This document shows, one piece after another, positions 51,845-64,000 of a stretch of 64,000 nucleotides of DNA. Both the position numbers and the translations under genes were made by a program. The notes under the pieces are model-generated. The model worked only from the letters and a program-made list of their open reading frames with translations. It was not told the DNA's origin and searched no databases. This stretch comes from Brachycybe producta (Eukaryota; Arthropoda; Diplopoda; Playtdesmida; Andrognathidae). The DNA is taken from NCBI GenBank assembly GCA_036925085.1, contig JAUPFP010000030.1, positions 2,141,045-2,205,044 on the forward strand. The letters run 5' to 3'. Every line of letters begins with the position of its first letter. Within the stretch, counting starts at the first letter, position 1.

Positions 51845-53896
51845 AAAAAAATACAAAATGAAATGCTATTATTTTTTTAAAGTACATTCTTTAATAAAAT
51901 ATTATCATTTTAAAATTCGTAGAGTGTACAAAAAAAATTACTCTGGAAGAAACTAGAAGACATTTGTAGGATATATTAGACACATTTCACACAGTGGTAG
52001 TGCAAAGTCACATCTTTAGAAAATCTCCACGAAAAAAATACAATAAAAATATAAAAAAAATTAGGTAAAACCAGGCATGTAGGCTACCTAAATGCCATGC
52101 CATTACGCATAATTCAAATATTGAAAAACTTACAATTTACAAATGACACACAAGTGTAAAGCGCGTTGTTACTAACTTATACTGGCACATACTATGGTAC
52201 ATATAAATATTATTCAATTTACAATATAGTCAGTACAATGCCACTATCCAGTGTATTGTAATAAAATACATTTGCCCTTTATTGTCATTATTTGCAATAT
52301 TTGTAAATTGTGGTCACTCCAGAGGTGTGTTGCAAATACAACACACACTGAACTTTATTATAAATATTATAAATTTAGAAATTAACATAAATTGAAAATT
52401 GCTTTCGTTGTAAATTGTTCCGAAAACATTAGATTGGTGTCACTAAAATGTTATATTCTAAAGAAAAAATCGATTTCTTGTGAATAAACGTTTTTAAACA
52501 AAGATAATTTACTTTAGAAATCTAACTCCAATTATTAAAAGTTGAAAGTGATTTAGTAAAATTGTACCGGGTATTTCACTTTATCTAATATATTTATCGC
52601 TTTGTGACAAAGTGATATTTAGGAAGAAATCCTGAAATATTGAAACAACCTCTGTACCTGCAAGTTTAAATCGTACAACCTTATGTCTTTAGAAGGCTAC
52701 AACTTCAAATAAGTAAGGGTATATAATAATATAGAAGAAGAAAAAAATTCTTATCTTTTTATCTACCACAAAATACAATTTTAACAATATTAATTTTTTA
52801 TTTTCAAAAATTAAAATGTTGTTTAAAATTAGGACAGTTGATAATTTTTATTTGAAAAAAAAAATTGCGATAAAGCTCAAAATAAGTGTATAAGAAGGTC
52901 AATTAGTAAGCAATAAGTGTACACCAGGACACAATTGGTAACCTTCATATTAATCTGAAGAAAAAAAAATAATTATTAATTAAAGTAAAAAATACACATT
53001 ATAATTTCTAAAAACTAAAACAAGCAATTTTTGATATACCTATAATAGCACACTTTAGATAATATATCAATACTTGTTTTGTTTTGCTTTTTTCTTCCCC
53101 AATTTTACATGTTTGTTTTCAACAAAAACTCAAATCAACAAACAAATTTAATAGGTAAAAATTATAGGTAAAAATGTTTAAATGAAATTCATGCCCTTGA
53201 ATGGTCATGTATACTTGTATAATAATAATAATATATAGATGTCAATTTTTTCTTTTCATCTTTCTGATCACATAAACGGTGGCCAATTAAAAATTGGAAA
53301 GAGAGAGAAATAAAAAATGGAAAACCTATTAATTTTGTCTTTGTGGCATGTTTACATGACACAAACAGACGCCATGAAAAAAAAATTACTATTTTAGGCA
53401 CCAGATTTCCGCATTCCAAATACACACACTCTAATAGAAAAATATTGAGATAGCCCATTAAAAAAAGAACAAGATTACAAGAAAACTTTTTTCCATACTT
53501 CTTAGTCCAATCAGTATTTCATTACATCAAACAGAAAAAAAAGAGAAGTTCAAATTGGACTAGTTGCCATCTGTAATATTAATTTATCCCCATAACATGG
53601 CAATTGTGAAGAAAAAAAGATGTCTTACAACTTTATTCCAAAGTTTCTCTTTTCAACACCATATTCATATTTATATATAAATATCTAAATGATAAATTTG
53701 TCAAGTTTTCTTAATTATCCCTCTCTCTCTCTGCAAGAGGTTAAATTTTCATTTAATAGGTTCAAATTAAAATGCATAATGTTTCATTTTTAGCTACTGT
53801 TTTTTTTTTAAATAGTCAAATGTTGTGAAAGGTTTGAAGAACAAAAATTACATGTTAAATTATTAAGACGCAATATGAGTAAATATATTACTACTA

Positions 53897-54215
53897 GTGG
53901 GGTAACCCGTCATAAATGACGGGAGCAAATTTCATAGACAATTGTGCGCATGCGCGTCGTTTTTTCCTTTTTTTACTCCTTTCATTTCAATTTCAGTCAC
54001 CCCCTCCCACTTTTCTCTCTCTCTCTCTCTCCCTTTCTACACTTTCCAACCTTTTCCCCTCACCCCCTCCCACTTTTCTCTCTCTCTCTCTCCCCTTCTA
54101 CACTTTCCAACCTTTTCCCCTCACCCCCTCCCACTTTTCTCTCTCTCTCCCCTCCTTCTACACTTTCCAAAGGAAGAGTTCAACATATAGTTACTCCACA
54201 CACACATACACAGAA
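53897..54215 (+). repeat. Dispersed element, copy 2: GC hairpin head, C/T minisatellite, CA tail
   Basis: The head GTGGGGTAACCCGTCATAAA is identical to that at 280, then GTGCGCATGCGCGTCG and three C/T-rich units, ending GGAAGAGTTCAACATATAGTT and CACACACA. Its CA tail is shorter and the C/T units differ in TC-run length from copy 1. Confidence 0.85.
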
Positions 54216-54515
54216 CTGGGATATTATACAATGTATATATAATAATATTAGAACTAACTTTCATAAAACAAGTTTCAAGTTCATTTGAAACTAGAAGAGT
54301 AAAGAAATTTAACATAGAATATTGAAAATTGTGACAATTCATAACTTCATTAAGTATTTACTTAGGTGCTAATTCACTAATTTTAAATTTACAAACTAGA
54401 ATTAAAAAGTTTATTTTCAAAGATACTGTCATTAAAACATGTAATTGTGAAGAAGAAGAAAAATATTATGTCTTAATTATGACTTTTATTCCAAAGTTTC
54501 TTCTTTCCAACACTA

Positions 54516-54656
<141 letters not shown>

Positions 54657-54679
54657 GATAAATTTGTCATACTTTAATT

Positions 54680-54721
<42 letters not shown>

Positions 54722-55947
54722 GGTTAAATTTCCACTTAATAGGTTCAAATTAAAATGCATAATATTCATATGTATGTTTCATGTTTCATTTTAGCCACTG
54801 ATTTAAAAAAAACAGCTAAAAGTGTTGTGAAAGGTTTGAAGAACAAAAATTGTATAAATTAAGTTATTAAGATGTAACATGAGTAAAGAAATGACTTGAA
54901 CCTAATGTTTTAAAACTAACTTTCATAAAACAAGTTTCAAGTTCATTTGAAACTAGAAGAGTAAATAAATTATATGAAAATAAATTATTTTCATGATAAA
55001 CATCTTTTAATATATTATATTCTGTACTTGTCATAGAATTTTCAAAAATTGTGACAATTGATTAATTTTAAATTTAATAACTAACAAAAATGTTTATTTT
55101 AACTTTTCTAGGATTGAATTTAGCAAAAAAATAAGCTACCATAATCATTAGTGCTAACTTTACACATACCTAACACTGATAAATTATCATAAACATCATT
55201 TTATTGTATTTGAAACTCGTTAATTCAAAACTTCCCACATAAACATGGCTTGGTTAATTAAAAATGGTAAGTATGCTACTAATTAACCAACCAACCATGG
55301 AGTTTCTTTTCTAGTCCTGAATTTCTCTGCATACATCAACAAAGTTATGAGGAAGTCCACTGGTGTCAATTGCTTATACCTTATGGTCATTATGCAACTA
55401 TCGGGCAATCCAATCGTTGGCCCCTTCCCGTGGGAAATAACCTTTTCTGAACGTTATTTGCTGCAGGTGACTTAAGTGAAAGAAGAAGTGTGGAGGGGAG
55501 TAATCATCTTCTCTACCCTTCCCCCCCCCCTCTCCACCCCACCCTTATGTGTTTGTATACCTGAGCTACTTTCTTTTACAAAAAAAAAATGTAACCCCCC
55601 TTTTTTCCCTTCTCCTTTTCATAGTTGAAAGTCTTTTTATTTTTCATCACCGCCTCTTGATATTGGTCGCTAGGGCACAAGAGTGTATTCCATTGAATTA
55701 CTTCTCTAATCTACTGACCATATCCAGTCTCATCATCATTGACCAGTGACCAGTTGACTACCACACGCACATAAGAAGAAAAAAAGTGCATATAGCCTTT
55801 AACATAATACCAGGGGCTGCTCCTTGCATCAACATCACAAGCATTTTGCAAGTGAGGCAAGCCTCCTGTTTCTCTGATGTATACCACATATTGGAAGATG
55901 AAAAGATTGTTGACCCTTACTGCACAAAAAGGGCCTCTCTCTTTCTA

Positions 55948-56002
<55 letters not shown>
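55948..56002. repeat. TTA microsatellite
   Basis: About 18 TAT/TTA units. The poly-Tyr and poly-Ile frames here are artefacts. Confidence 0.95.
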
Positions 56003-56705
56003 CTACAGATAAAGTTTTCAATGATTTCACAAAACAAAAATAACAATTGTGAAAGTGATTTAACAATAGAATCTTAAGAGTTCAAGGACCACTATATATG
56101 CCATTGCACAAAATTCCATATCAAATCAACCAATAGCTGCTATACTTCGAAGATGCAATTTCTCTTTTGGTCACCTGTAGTTCAAAAAGTATTTTACTTT
56201 AAATCCACGTGTCATTGTGTCGTACTTGTACACTGGATTCTAGAAACCTGAATCTCACTCCTGATTGAAATGTATCAAATGTTACATAATACAGTAGTAG
56301 CTGATTTCAATTTTCTTTGTAGTTATTATGCAAATTACATAATAACCATAATGTAACAGGGATCAAAAGTTCAAAAAACTGTAATTAATAACATCAAATT
56401 AATATACTTCACCAATTAAAAACAAAACTTGTATACCTGGAGCTTAAAAAATGTTAAAAGAAAATGTTGCAAGTTTATACCTCAATAAAGGCCAAACTGC
56501 ATTTTTGCTTTCTTCATCTTTAAAGCTTTACTTAGCTTTACTTAGCATTGTTTTTTTTGTGTGTAACTTTTCATGTTACTACTTAAAAGCAAACTACTGC
56601 TGCTGCTTGGTATTTTTTTAAGTTTCCATGGGCATATTAATATTTGCTGTCTGTGGCTTTAAAGCTGCTGCTTGATTTTTGCATTACAATTTCAAGCAAC
56701 GAAGT

Positions 56706-57078
56706 CATTAAGGTCGGACTGCATTTGTGCTTTCTGCAGCTAATCTTTGTATTTCATTTTTGTAGCTTTTCATGTTACTGCAACTACTGAAGTTTGACTA
56801 CTGTTTGAAGCATTTCATTTGGCTTGAAATTTGCAGCAGGTCATAGTGTTGAAATACCAACTAACCAATCAGATCCCATGAAAAATGAAAAAAAAAACAG
56901 GTCAACTGATTATCACGTAGCAGTCACATATCACTTTATGAAGCATGCTAGCAGTTAGATTTTGTTGCAAATATGCAGTATTGACGTCGTTGCTTTATTA
57001 TTTTGCTGCTAAAGAAATCAACAGCAAGTAGTAGCTTCAAAGCTGCAGAAAGCAAATATTCAGTCCGATCTTAACATT
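56706..57078. mobile_element. TIR element TTAAGGTCGGACTGCA
   Basis: TTAAGGTCGGACTGCATTTG...GCTTTCTGCAGCT at the left is inverted at the right as AGCTGCAGAAAGC...TCAGTCCGATCTTAA. A partial second left end is at about 56490 (AAGGCCAAACTGCATTTTTG). Confidence 0.78.
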
Positions 57079-58119
57079 CATAATTTTTCATTTTAAAAAT
57101 GTTTATTTCGAAAATTAGTTTCAATAATTAATTTAGTGAAGATTGTCAATTATTTCGAAATGTGCATAGTAGTATAATGCACCAAAAAAATAACATGCAA
57201 TATTATTACTGTAAGATAGGTCGTTTTAGTGTTTATGCCATTGATAAAAGGTATTTGCCATTTCCATAACAACATGTAGTTACTGTCAGCAATTCCAAAC
57301 TCAGAAATATATGGTACACCTAAAAGTATAATGGTTGATTTTTATAGCATTTGGAACTTACATGACCTTAGTGATGATGACTGTGCTTACAAATTTCAAC
57401 ATTATGATATATCCTACCTCATGTTTTTTTCTTCTTCTTCTTCTTCTTGGACAAAAGAATAACCTGATAAGTGTTGTTACGACCTTCATTTAAAAACTAA
57501 AACCCTTGAAAGTTCGTTCTGCTGGTCCACGACATCAAGAAAAGCATAATTGGCCTTGTGTGTATGTGTAGATATTCTGGTATACTGTATATAAGAAAAG
57601 AATTTCTTGGTCAAGTTTCTTCTTTGTAGAATTCTGACATTTACACCTAAAAAGGGTCAATGTGGTGAATGTCCTTGACTAGTCACTGGTCACTAAGTAA
57701 ATGTAAAGAGCATAAAGCTAGCCTATAGATCTAAAGAGTTGAAAAGGATTGGAAATTTGGAAGTGCCCACCGTTCAGTATCTATAGGCTGCACATGATAG
57801 TAAATACTGTATATGTGCCAAATGACTAACTCTTGAAATTGCATATGTTGTAACTTGTAACATGATTTTTCTATGTTAGACTGTTACAAGCTGCAATAAT
57901 TTATGCTAAAGACATTTTGTGTTTACAAGTAAATATCTAATTATAACCACAGATGCAGTCATATTTTTGAAACTATTGAAAATACATTTGAGAATGTCTA
58001 TGTTTGCACTTTGCAGTAATGATCATACAACCATTATAATACATCAGCTTGGTTGTTGTTAATAGCCTAAATGAATTTCACAAAACATGCTGGCTGAAAG
58101 TTAGCCAAGACTAGCAGCC

Positions 58120-58335
58120 TCTAAGACCGTTGGCATTCAGGCCACTTTTGGTGGTCAATTTCTACTGCAAAAGGAAATTGCAGGTGGTTGGGCTGTAGTT
58201 GCAATGTGGTTGCAATGTATGTTTTATGAACAGATTCGAAGTGTTCGGTTTCGGTGACAACCCGATTTCATTTTGCAGTCGAAATCAACCATTAAAAAGT
58301 GGACTATGTGTTCAAACCCTAAGTGTGCTACAAAA
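58120..58335. repeat. Decayed GGTGGTCAATTT / AAAAAGTGGACT element
   Basis: Inverted remnants GCCACTTTTGGTGGTC and GAAATCAACCATTAAAAAGTGG with GTGGTTGCAATGTGGTTGCAA inside; loosely related to 4560-4960. Confidence 0.5.
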
Positions 58336-61084
58336 TTGTTGTAAAATATTGAAAGCCTTAAGATGACTTACACCATTTTATTACAAGAAACATATTGTTT
58401 AATGGTACCCACGACTTCGTTATTAATTCTAATATTAAATGTACGAATTTGTTTTATTTTATTTATGACTCAAATTGCAAAAAAATGCTCAATGTTGAAA
58501 TACACGAGAACAACATTACTTATTTTTATAAATCTTTCATAAGTTCATAAAGAAATTTAATCAAAACTTTGTTTTAATGTAAACTTGATTTCTTCATGGA
58601 GCTTCATGAAGAATGTGGTAAGCTTAGTTAGGATTACAAATGCAATAAGTTACTAAGTTAGTAACTTATGGTTGGCATTGATATTATGAAGTTTGTATTG
58701 TCATGTCAGTGTAGTGGCATATTCTCTCACAAATTGTCAGGTTTTTTTTTGGTAAAGTTGGTTGGCACACACCCCCGTTATGATCCTCCTATTTATGTAT
58801 AATTATGTATTCACCGACTTGACAGCGTCGATCACAGTATTTGCAGCCTTGAGTGGAGAAATGCAACTGTACTGCAATCTAGACTATATAGTAATATTTG
58901 GCATTACCTGAACAAATTTTTCAAAAATCTCATTAAGAACACAGCATATTGCATAATAATTATTGGTAGCACACAGAGCACATTAAAAAAATAGATGGGC
59001 AGAGAGAAAGAAACCTATATATGCTACAATTGCGTGTGGCGCCACTAATATGCATTATGTCGCCAACTAAATAATTATATTCCCTTTTTTTTTCTTCTTG
59101 CTATACACCCTCGCAACCCACCTCAAGTTAAACTGCAAAGTATTGATTGTTGCAAAGTATAGGCCTATCACTCAGTAGTAAACCTTTCTGCTCTTAACCC
59201 AGCACCCCATTTTCCATTAATACAGACACCAAGTACTTTATCAACATTTCACTTCACTCTTCTTTGCACAGAGAGTGTTTTTAAATCACCTTGCAGACTA
59301 ACCTAAATTTGAAATAGATATGCTCACCCTGTTCTCAACATTAAATTCAAACCATTTTAAATATATTAATAATAAGAAGAAAAAAGCAAGAATTCTTACT
59401 GTAGAGTTTAATTTACAGAAGGGTTGAATAATGAATTCATAAGAGTTGCAATCTGGACAAGGCATATATATGAATAATAATACTGCCTTTCAATTGAATT
59501 TTACATTTGCATTGGGAATTGTTATAGTAGGTGTTAAAAGATTATGTAACAATGCATTTTAAGCTGCTTTTAGACTTAAAAGTCTCTCTGGCACAGGTCC
59601 CTCTAGGAATGCTTGCAGAATAAATATTCAAATTATTAAATATGAGCAACTGCCCAATGCATTCATATTTAAGGAGCCTCACAGACTAAAGAATGTGACA
59701 ACTTGATAATATACAGTCAAAAGTAAAATAAGTCACTTATTTTTTTTAAAACTAGGTTTAGATTTTCAGTATTTATCATGTAAAATAATTCAAACTGTGT
59801 TACTGAGAGTACCATTTTGGGTTTTACCCAAAGTTCTAATTTAACCTCTGGGCAAAAGGGTTCAGCCTGTCGACCACACAAACATAGTTAGTGGCAAACC
59901 TTAGGTGGACCATCAAGAGTAGTAAAAAAAAAGTTAAGTGGAGCCTAACTGTAAACTTCTATAGGCATAGTAATAAATTTGAAGTTGACAACTTGTGAGC
60001 CATTTCAAGTGCACAACTGCTCAAATCAAATAGTAAAATTTGGCCCCCAAGAACCAACAGCTTGTTCACCACAAAAATAATCATTAAAACCCACGTAATG
60101 AATATAAATCACTGCAAACGATGACAGTTTCTTTTCTGGCAAAAATCCTCCCCAATTCACTCATGACCAAAGTGAGTGAACTGACATTACCAATACGATG
60201 ACACCAAAAGAAACACACATAAAAAAGGAGCAAACAAATGACAAGATCAAGTAAAAAGCATATTTGAGAATCCATGTTAGAAAGAAATCCTGGGCCAAAT
60301 ATAAAAAAAATCCTTCTTTATAAATGAAAACTAAACTCAGCTGTTTTGCTACTAAATTGATGACGTGTGTTTAAGCACGAGATCCTCCAAAAAAAAAAAA
60401 AACCAAACCCCCTGTAGTGAGTTTACCGTGAGAAATTAATGACCAGTTCCGCTATTTGGTTCAGAGAAAGAAAAAAAAATACAGGAGAGAAAGAGAGAAG
60501 TTCACAAAACCTGAGGTTTGAAATTGGGGGTGGCCAAAAAAGAGAAAGATCCATGCATAATTACGAACTGTGAATTTCATTGATCGTATTTCGAGTGACA
60601 GCAAAGATAAATCATGTATTCATCAACGTCCAACGTCAAATATGATCTCCACAATTTTTTTTTGTATTGGACATTTTTTTTTGGGGTAAGAATTTTCATA
60701 ACTAGGTCTTTCTCTCTCTCTCTACCTGGAACATAAAATTCCAACACCTGAAATTGCAACAAGAAAATAGAACAACTTCTCATCATGCTTATATTTATAT
60801 AATTTAATAAAATATCTGTTGGAAATAAATATTTAGGCAAATAAAAAGGCATATCATAGTAAGATATGTATTATGGGAGCAATATGGTATCATCTTCAGG
60901 TACTAAATTCGAATATAAATAAGCTCAAAGTTGAATACAATTTGATGAAAAATTTCTTCGTGTTTCTTGCGTGGTTTAAACGTAAAAAAATACATCGATG
61001 GTTAATGTTATTATATTTTTATTAATATTTTGATATTTTAATAATTTAATTATATAAATTTACAAAAATTTAAAAATATTATCT

Positions 61085-61270
61085 GCTTAAAGTTGGGTAA
61101 TTTTTAAACTAACATAAAAATATTTTAAAAGACATGAAAATACCAGTATGTGATTGAGCTACTCTTCTAGTTTCTAAAATAAAATTCAAGTTTCTCTTCC
61201 TTTTGCACCTGAAACTTTGAAAGACAGAATAATCATAGTTTGAGAGGCGCTATTTACACTTTAAAACATC
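61085..61270. repeat. Family A element, right half
   Basis: GTGATTGAGCTACTCTTCTA, TTGAAAGACAGAATAATCAT and ATTTACACTTTAAAACATCC. The left arm is lost. Confidence 0.7.
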
Positions 61271-61289
61271 CTTGTACACACACACACAC

Positions 61290-61575
61290 ACAGTTAAATG
61301 CATTTAAATATTAAACACGTTCTACAGAGCCCTGTGAAGGGCAAATATACAGAATGTCGAATTCAATTTATTCAGTTAATAATCTCAAAATATTGAGTTA
61401 ATACTTCAATATAATATATAAACTATTGACAAAATATTGATTTAGTATTTCAATTTAAAATATTAATAATTAGTCAATTTTTATTTGGTTCATGTCCTTA
61501 ACTGGATTCCGTATAATTCACCTGAACACATTTAACTTGAATTCATTTAGCTCATGTGTGTGTACAAGGTATTAG
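61290..61575. mobile_element. GTGTTCTA-GAGCCC element, third copy
   Basis: Contains CGTTCTACAGAGCCCTGTGA, ATGTCGAATTCAATTTATTC, TTCATGTCCTTAACTGGATT and ATGTGTGTGTACAAGGTATT in the same order as at 46655-46965. Confidence 0.8.
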
Positions 61576-61924
61576 ATAACTGTACTATTTTCATTTGTTA
61601 ATTATGATGAGCGATATGGATGACAAAAAATGTATTACTTATTAATTTTACGTAATGTTTTGCTTGTATTGCTTATGTAGCCTCATGTTAAGAGCTGAAT
61701 TTTTGTATTCCTTTGTGGCAATAAATTATTATTATTACCGAATATTATTATTATTATTTAAAAACTGAAAAGTAAAGAAATATGCTCCATACAATTTCCA
61801 TTATGATATCTTTCAAAATAAACTTTTTATGACAGTTTGAAAAAAGTTGTTCACCATTTCTTTCTTTCATTAAAAAAAGGTAAATTTTCAAACTGACATA
61901 AAATTTTTTTTATAAAAACATAAT

Positions 61925-62068
61925 AAAAAATTATGTTAATTATCAATGCATTTTCATTTACTCTTCTAGTTTAAAAAATTATGTTAATTATCAATGCATT
62001 TTCATTTACTCTTCTAGTTTAAAAAATTATGTTAATTATCAATGCATTTTCATTTACTCTTCTAGTTT
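61925..62068. repeat. 48-bp tandem triplicate
   Basis: Three identical units beginning AAAAAATTATGTTAATTATC and ending CATTTACTCTTCTAGTTT. The unit end resembles a family A half-element, suggesting the array grew from one. Confidence 0.93.
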
Positions 62069-62398
62069 GAAGTACATTTTTTTTTAAAAGACTTAGGAAA
62101 AATTACTTCAAACATGCATTAATAATCCTAAACAATTTCGCAGCTTAATTTTAAGTGACAAAAAAAAACATTTGGCCCATTTAAAATCAGTTGTTGGCCA
62201 TACTTCTATCAGTTTCCATTATGTATTTCATCCAATATTTTACTGTTGCATGGTTGTACCCTTCCTGGTCTCAAACACACACACACACACATAGATCTAC
62301 ATATAAAGTACAAGAGAGTGAACGTACATTACATGCGACCGTGGCACTGCAAAATAATAGAGAAATAAAACACCTGTTCTTTATACCTGCCTGCAATA

Positions 62399-62437
62399 GA
62401 GAGAAAGAGAGAGCGAGAGAGAGAGAGAGAGAGAGAG
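62399..62437. repeat. GA-rich microsatellite
   Basis: Interrupted GA run. CA/TG, CTG and TGG runs follow at 62275-62290, 62566-62578, 62606-62620 and 62749-62805. Confidence 0.85.
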
Positions 62438-62965
62438 TTGTTTCAGGCAGCTTACAACAAATGTAACACACACTTTGTGCCGTGCATTCATTTCGGAAGG
62501 GTGCCACTACCTCTCTCCTTCGCAGAAAAAAAAATGCATTCTCCTCCGCTCATGTGGTGCTGTTGCTGCTGCTGCTGCCGGTAGCAGCCAGCTGTTTCGT
62601 TTTTTTTGTGTGTGTGTGTGCCTGCCTGTTTTATCAAAAACAAGTTGCAAAAGCTTATACAGGGTACTCACCAGCTGACGAGCATTGCAGGAACACACAC
62701 ACTAAAACATATCATACAACATTTTAACAACAATTTCAGTCACAGTCAGTGGTGGTGGTGGTGTCGTTTTTTTTTTTTTTTTGGTGGTTGGTGGTGGTGG
62801 TGGTGCCAATTATTTTTTGTTTTAATTTTCTTCTCTTCTCTTTTCTTTCTCTCTCTCTCTCTCTATATATATAATATTCTCTCTCTCTCTTTTTCTTTAT
62901 CATTTCATATTTATACATCAATGTGCCATGGTTAAATGTTGTCTCTTATTACGGACTCATTCAAC

Positions 62966-63020
62966 GCTGACCAATCATCCAAACCGGACACTCTTTAAAA
63001 TAAACGCACTTCGACCAATA
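62966..63020 (+). promoter_or_regulatory. Two GACCAAT boxes (possible promoter)
   Basis: GACCAATCATC (CCAAT at 62971) and GACCAATAACG (CCAAT at 63014) lie 43 bp apart in the same orientation with CTCTTTAAAATAAAC between them. They are about 0.7 kb upstream of the open frame at 63733. Motif-only evidence. Confidence 0.25.
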
Positions 63021-63732
63021 ACGCGACAAAACGGCATAATCTAAAAAAAAAAAAATGAAACGCGAGAAATATTTACAATCAAGAGTTTAAAAGTTAAAAC
63101 AGTTTTCCTTAAAAACGAGTGTGTTTGTGTTTTGTGCTTGACAACATTCTTAGTTAAAAGTTTTTTTTTGGTTTTTTTTTTTACAGTTTTTAAAACATAA
63201 TTTGCAAAAAAAAAAAAAGTTCAGTTTTTACAACAAACTACACAAAAAAAAACTGTTTGTTTTTTCTTCATTGTAAACACACAAAAAAATAATTTTTCAT
63301 GGTTGTACTACTCATTTCTTCTCCTTCTTTTTCTTCTTCTTCTTCAAAGCAAATGTGAAAGTAGTTTAACAAAAGAAAAGAAGGAGAGAATTCTTCTTGT
63401 TGACCACCGTAGTTTTGTATTTCTCCCCTTCCTAACTTCTTCTTCCCTTCTGGAGGCTACTTTTTACACTTTACCTACAACTACAACTTACTACTGCTAC
63501 CTACATCCTTCCATAAACACCGGTCACAAAAGTTCCCATCGTTAGAAAGCTGTTTAGAAAGAAGAAGAAGAAGAAGAAAAAAAAAAGTTGTATGAATTCA
63601 AAATCTTATGTTTGTTGTCATCATTTCTACACTTAGTTCGGCCAACATCAGTTTAACTGTTGCATTGTCCGACAGTGAACCACACGACACCAACATTCTT
63701 AAACCATGTTAAAGTTACAACAACCAATTTCA

Positions 63733-64000
63733 ATGGGGTTGTGGTGGTGGTCATGGTGCATCAGCTGTTTCTTCGTAGTGGCAATGTTGATGCCGATAAT
63801 AACTGAAACGGCAATCTCATCTTCGGCACGATCTTCCAGTTCGTTGTCGTCGTCGTCGTCGTCGTCGTCATCGTCACATAAATCACGAGAGATGCCAACA
63901 CCGATCTCATCTTCGAGTAGTGCAATATTAGGTGACGATGCTCCACTGATGCAACAACAATCTGCAGCATCTGTAGGGGTACAACAACAACAACATCATC
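63733..64000 (+). CDS. Open frame with signal-like start and Ser/Gln-rich body, cut by window end
   Basis: From ATG at 63733 the frame stays open for 89 codons to the last base. It starts MGLWWWWSWCISCFFVVAML, a plausible signal peptide, followed by a run of about 11 Ser (TCG/TCA codons), PTPISSSSSAILGDDAPLMQ and a Gln/His tail. The W and S runs come from TGG and TCG simple repeats, so chance openness is a real concern. The opposite strand is also open over most of it, with an Asp run, so strand is uncertain. No downstream exon is available to confirm. Confidence 0.3.
   Translation, partial: MGLWWWSWCISCFFVVAMLMPIITETAISSSARSSSSLSSSSSSSSSSHKSREMPTPISSSSSAILGDDAPLMQQQSAASVGVQQQQHH

Noticed and set aside
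60577-60852. Minus-strand 91-codon frame
   Set aside because: Composition is low-complexity, no paired splice sites and no recognisable motif.
62482-62727. Frame with HVVLLLLLLPVAASCFVFF resembling a signal or membrane segment
   Set aside because: Starts at GTG, depends on CTG and TG microsatellites, and has no ATG in a fitting place.

Overview
The window is nuclear DNA from an animal. It is AT-rich, its genes carry many GT-AG introns, and its proteins can be aligned by eye along their whole length with human families (MYO1D, PHGDH, NMT1/2, GTPBP10). The species cannot be read from the sequence. High intron density, about 1-2 kb between genes and many short palindromic transposons suggest an invertebrate with a compact, MITE-rich genome.

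Layout. Six intact multi-exon genes lie head-to-tail on the minus strand. In order of transcription (right to left) they are: a nine-finger C2H2 zinc-finger protein (42460-38461), the Obg-type mitochondrial GTPase GTPBP10 (37207-34337), N-myristoyltransferase (33420-28344), a secreted trypsin-fold protein that has lost catalytic residues (26532-22531), D-3-phosphoglycerate dehydrogenase (20924-18000) and a class I myosin of the MYO1D/G type (16958-5220). A seventh minus-strand gene may begin at 1945 with a signal-peptide exon and run off the left end. Start, stop and splice phase were followed through every exon. The five recognised family members have lengths close to their families (1000, 531, 479, 382 and 319 aa); the zinc-finger protein is 744 aa.

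On the plus strand a small unrecognised gene is proposed (42988-51844). Its first exon lies head-to-head with the zinc-finger gene across about 0.5 kb. At the extreme right a Ser/Gln-rich open frame with a signal-like start (63733 onward) leaves the window. Most of 43-64 kb is otherwise gene-poor and made of repeats.

The genes are functionally unrelated (serine synthesis, protein acylation, mitochondrial ribosome assembly, motor, transcription factor), so no pathway cluster is claimed. Intergenic gaps of 0.9-1.8 kb are too long for a classic trans-spliced operon.

Repeats. At least seven families of short inverted-repeat elements are visible, several nested in one another, together with two near-perfect long foldbacks. 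The commonest family is a roughly 350-bp palindrome whose better copies end at TTAA; it sits in introns or flanks of nearly every gene. Most interesting for follow-up: the 21-nt terminal exon of NMT that supplies the catalytic C-terminus, the pseudoprotease, the roughly 145-bp-stem hairpin in the myosin's first intron, and the small plus-strand gene.
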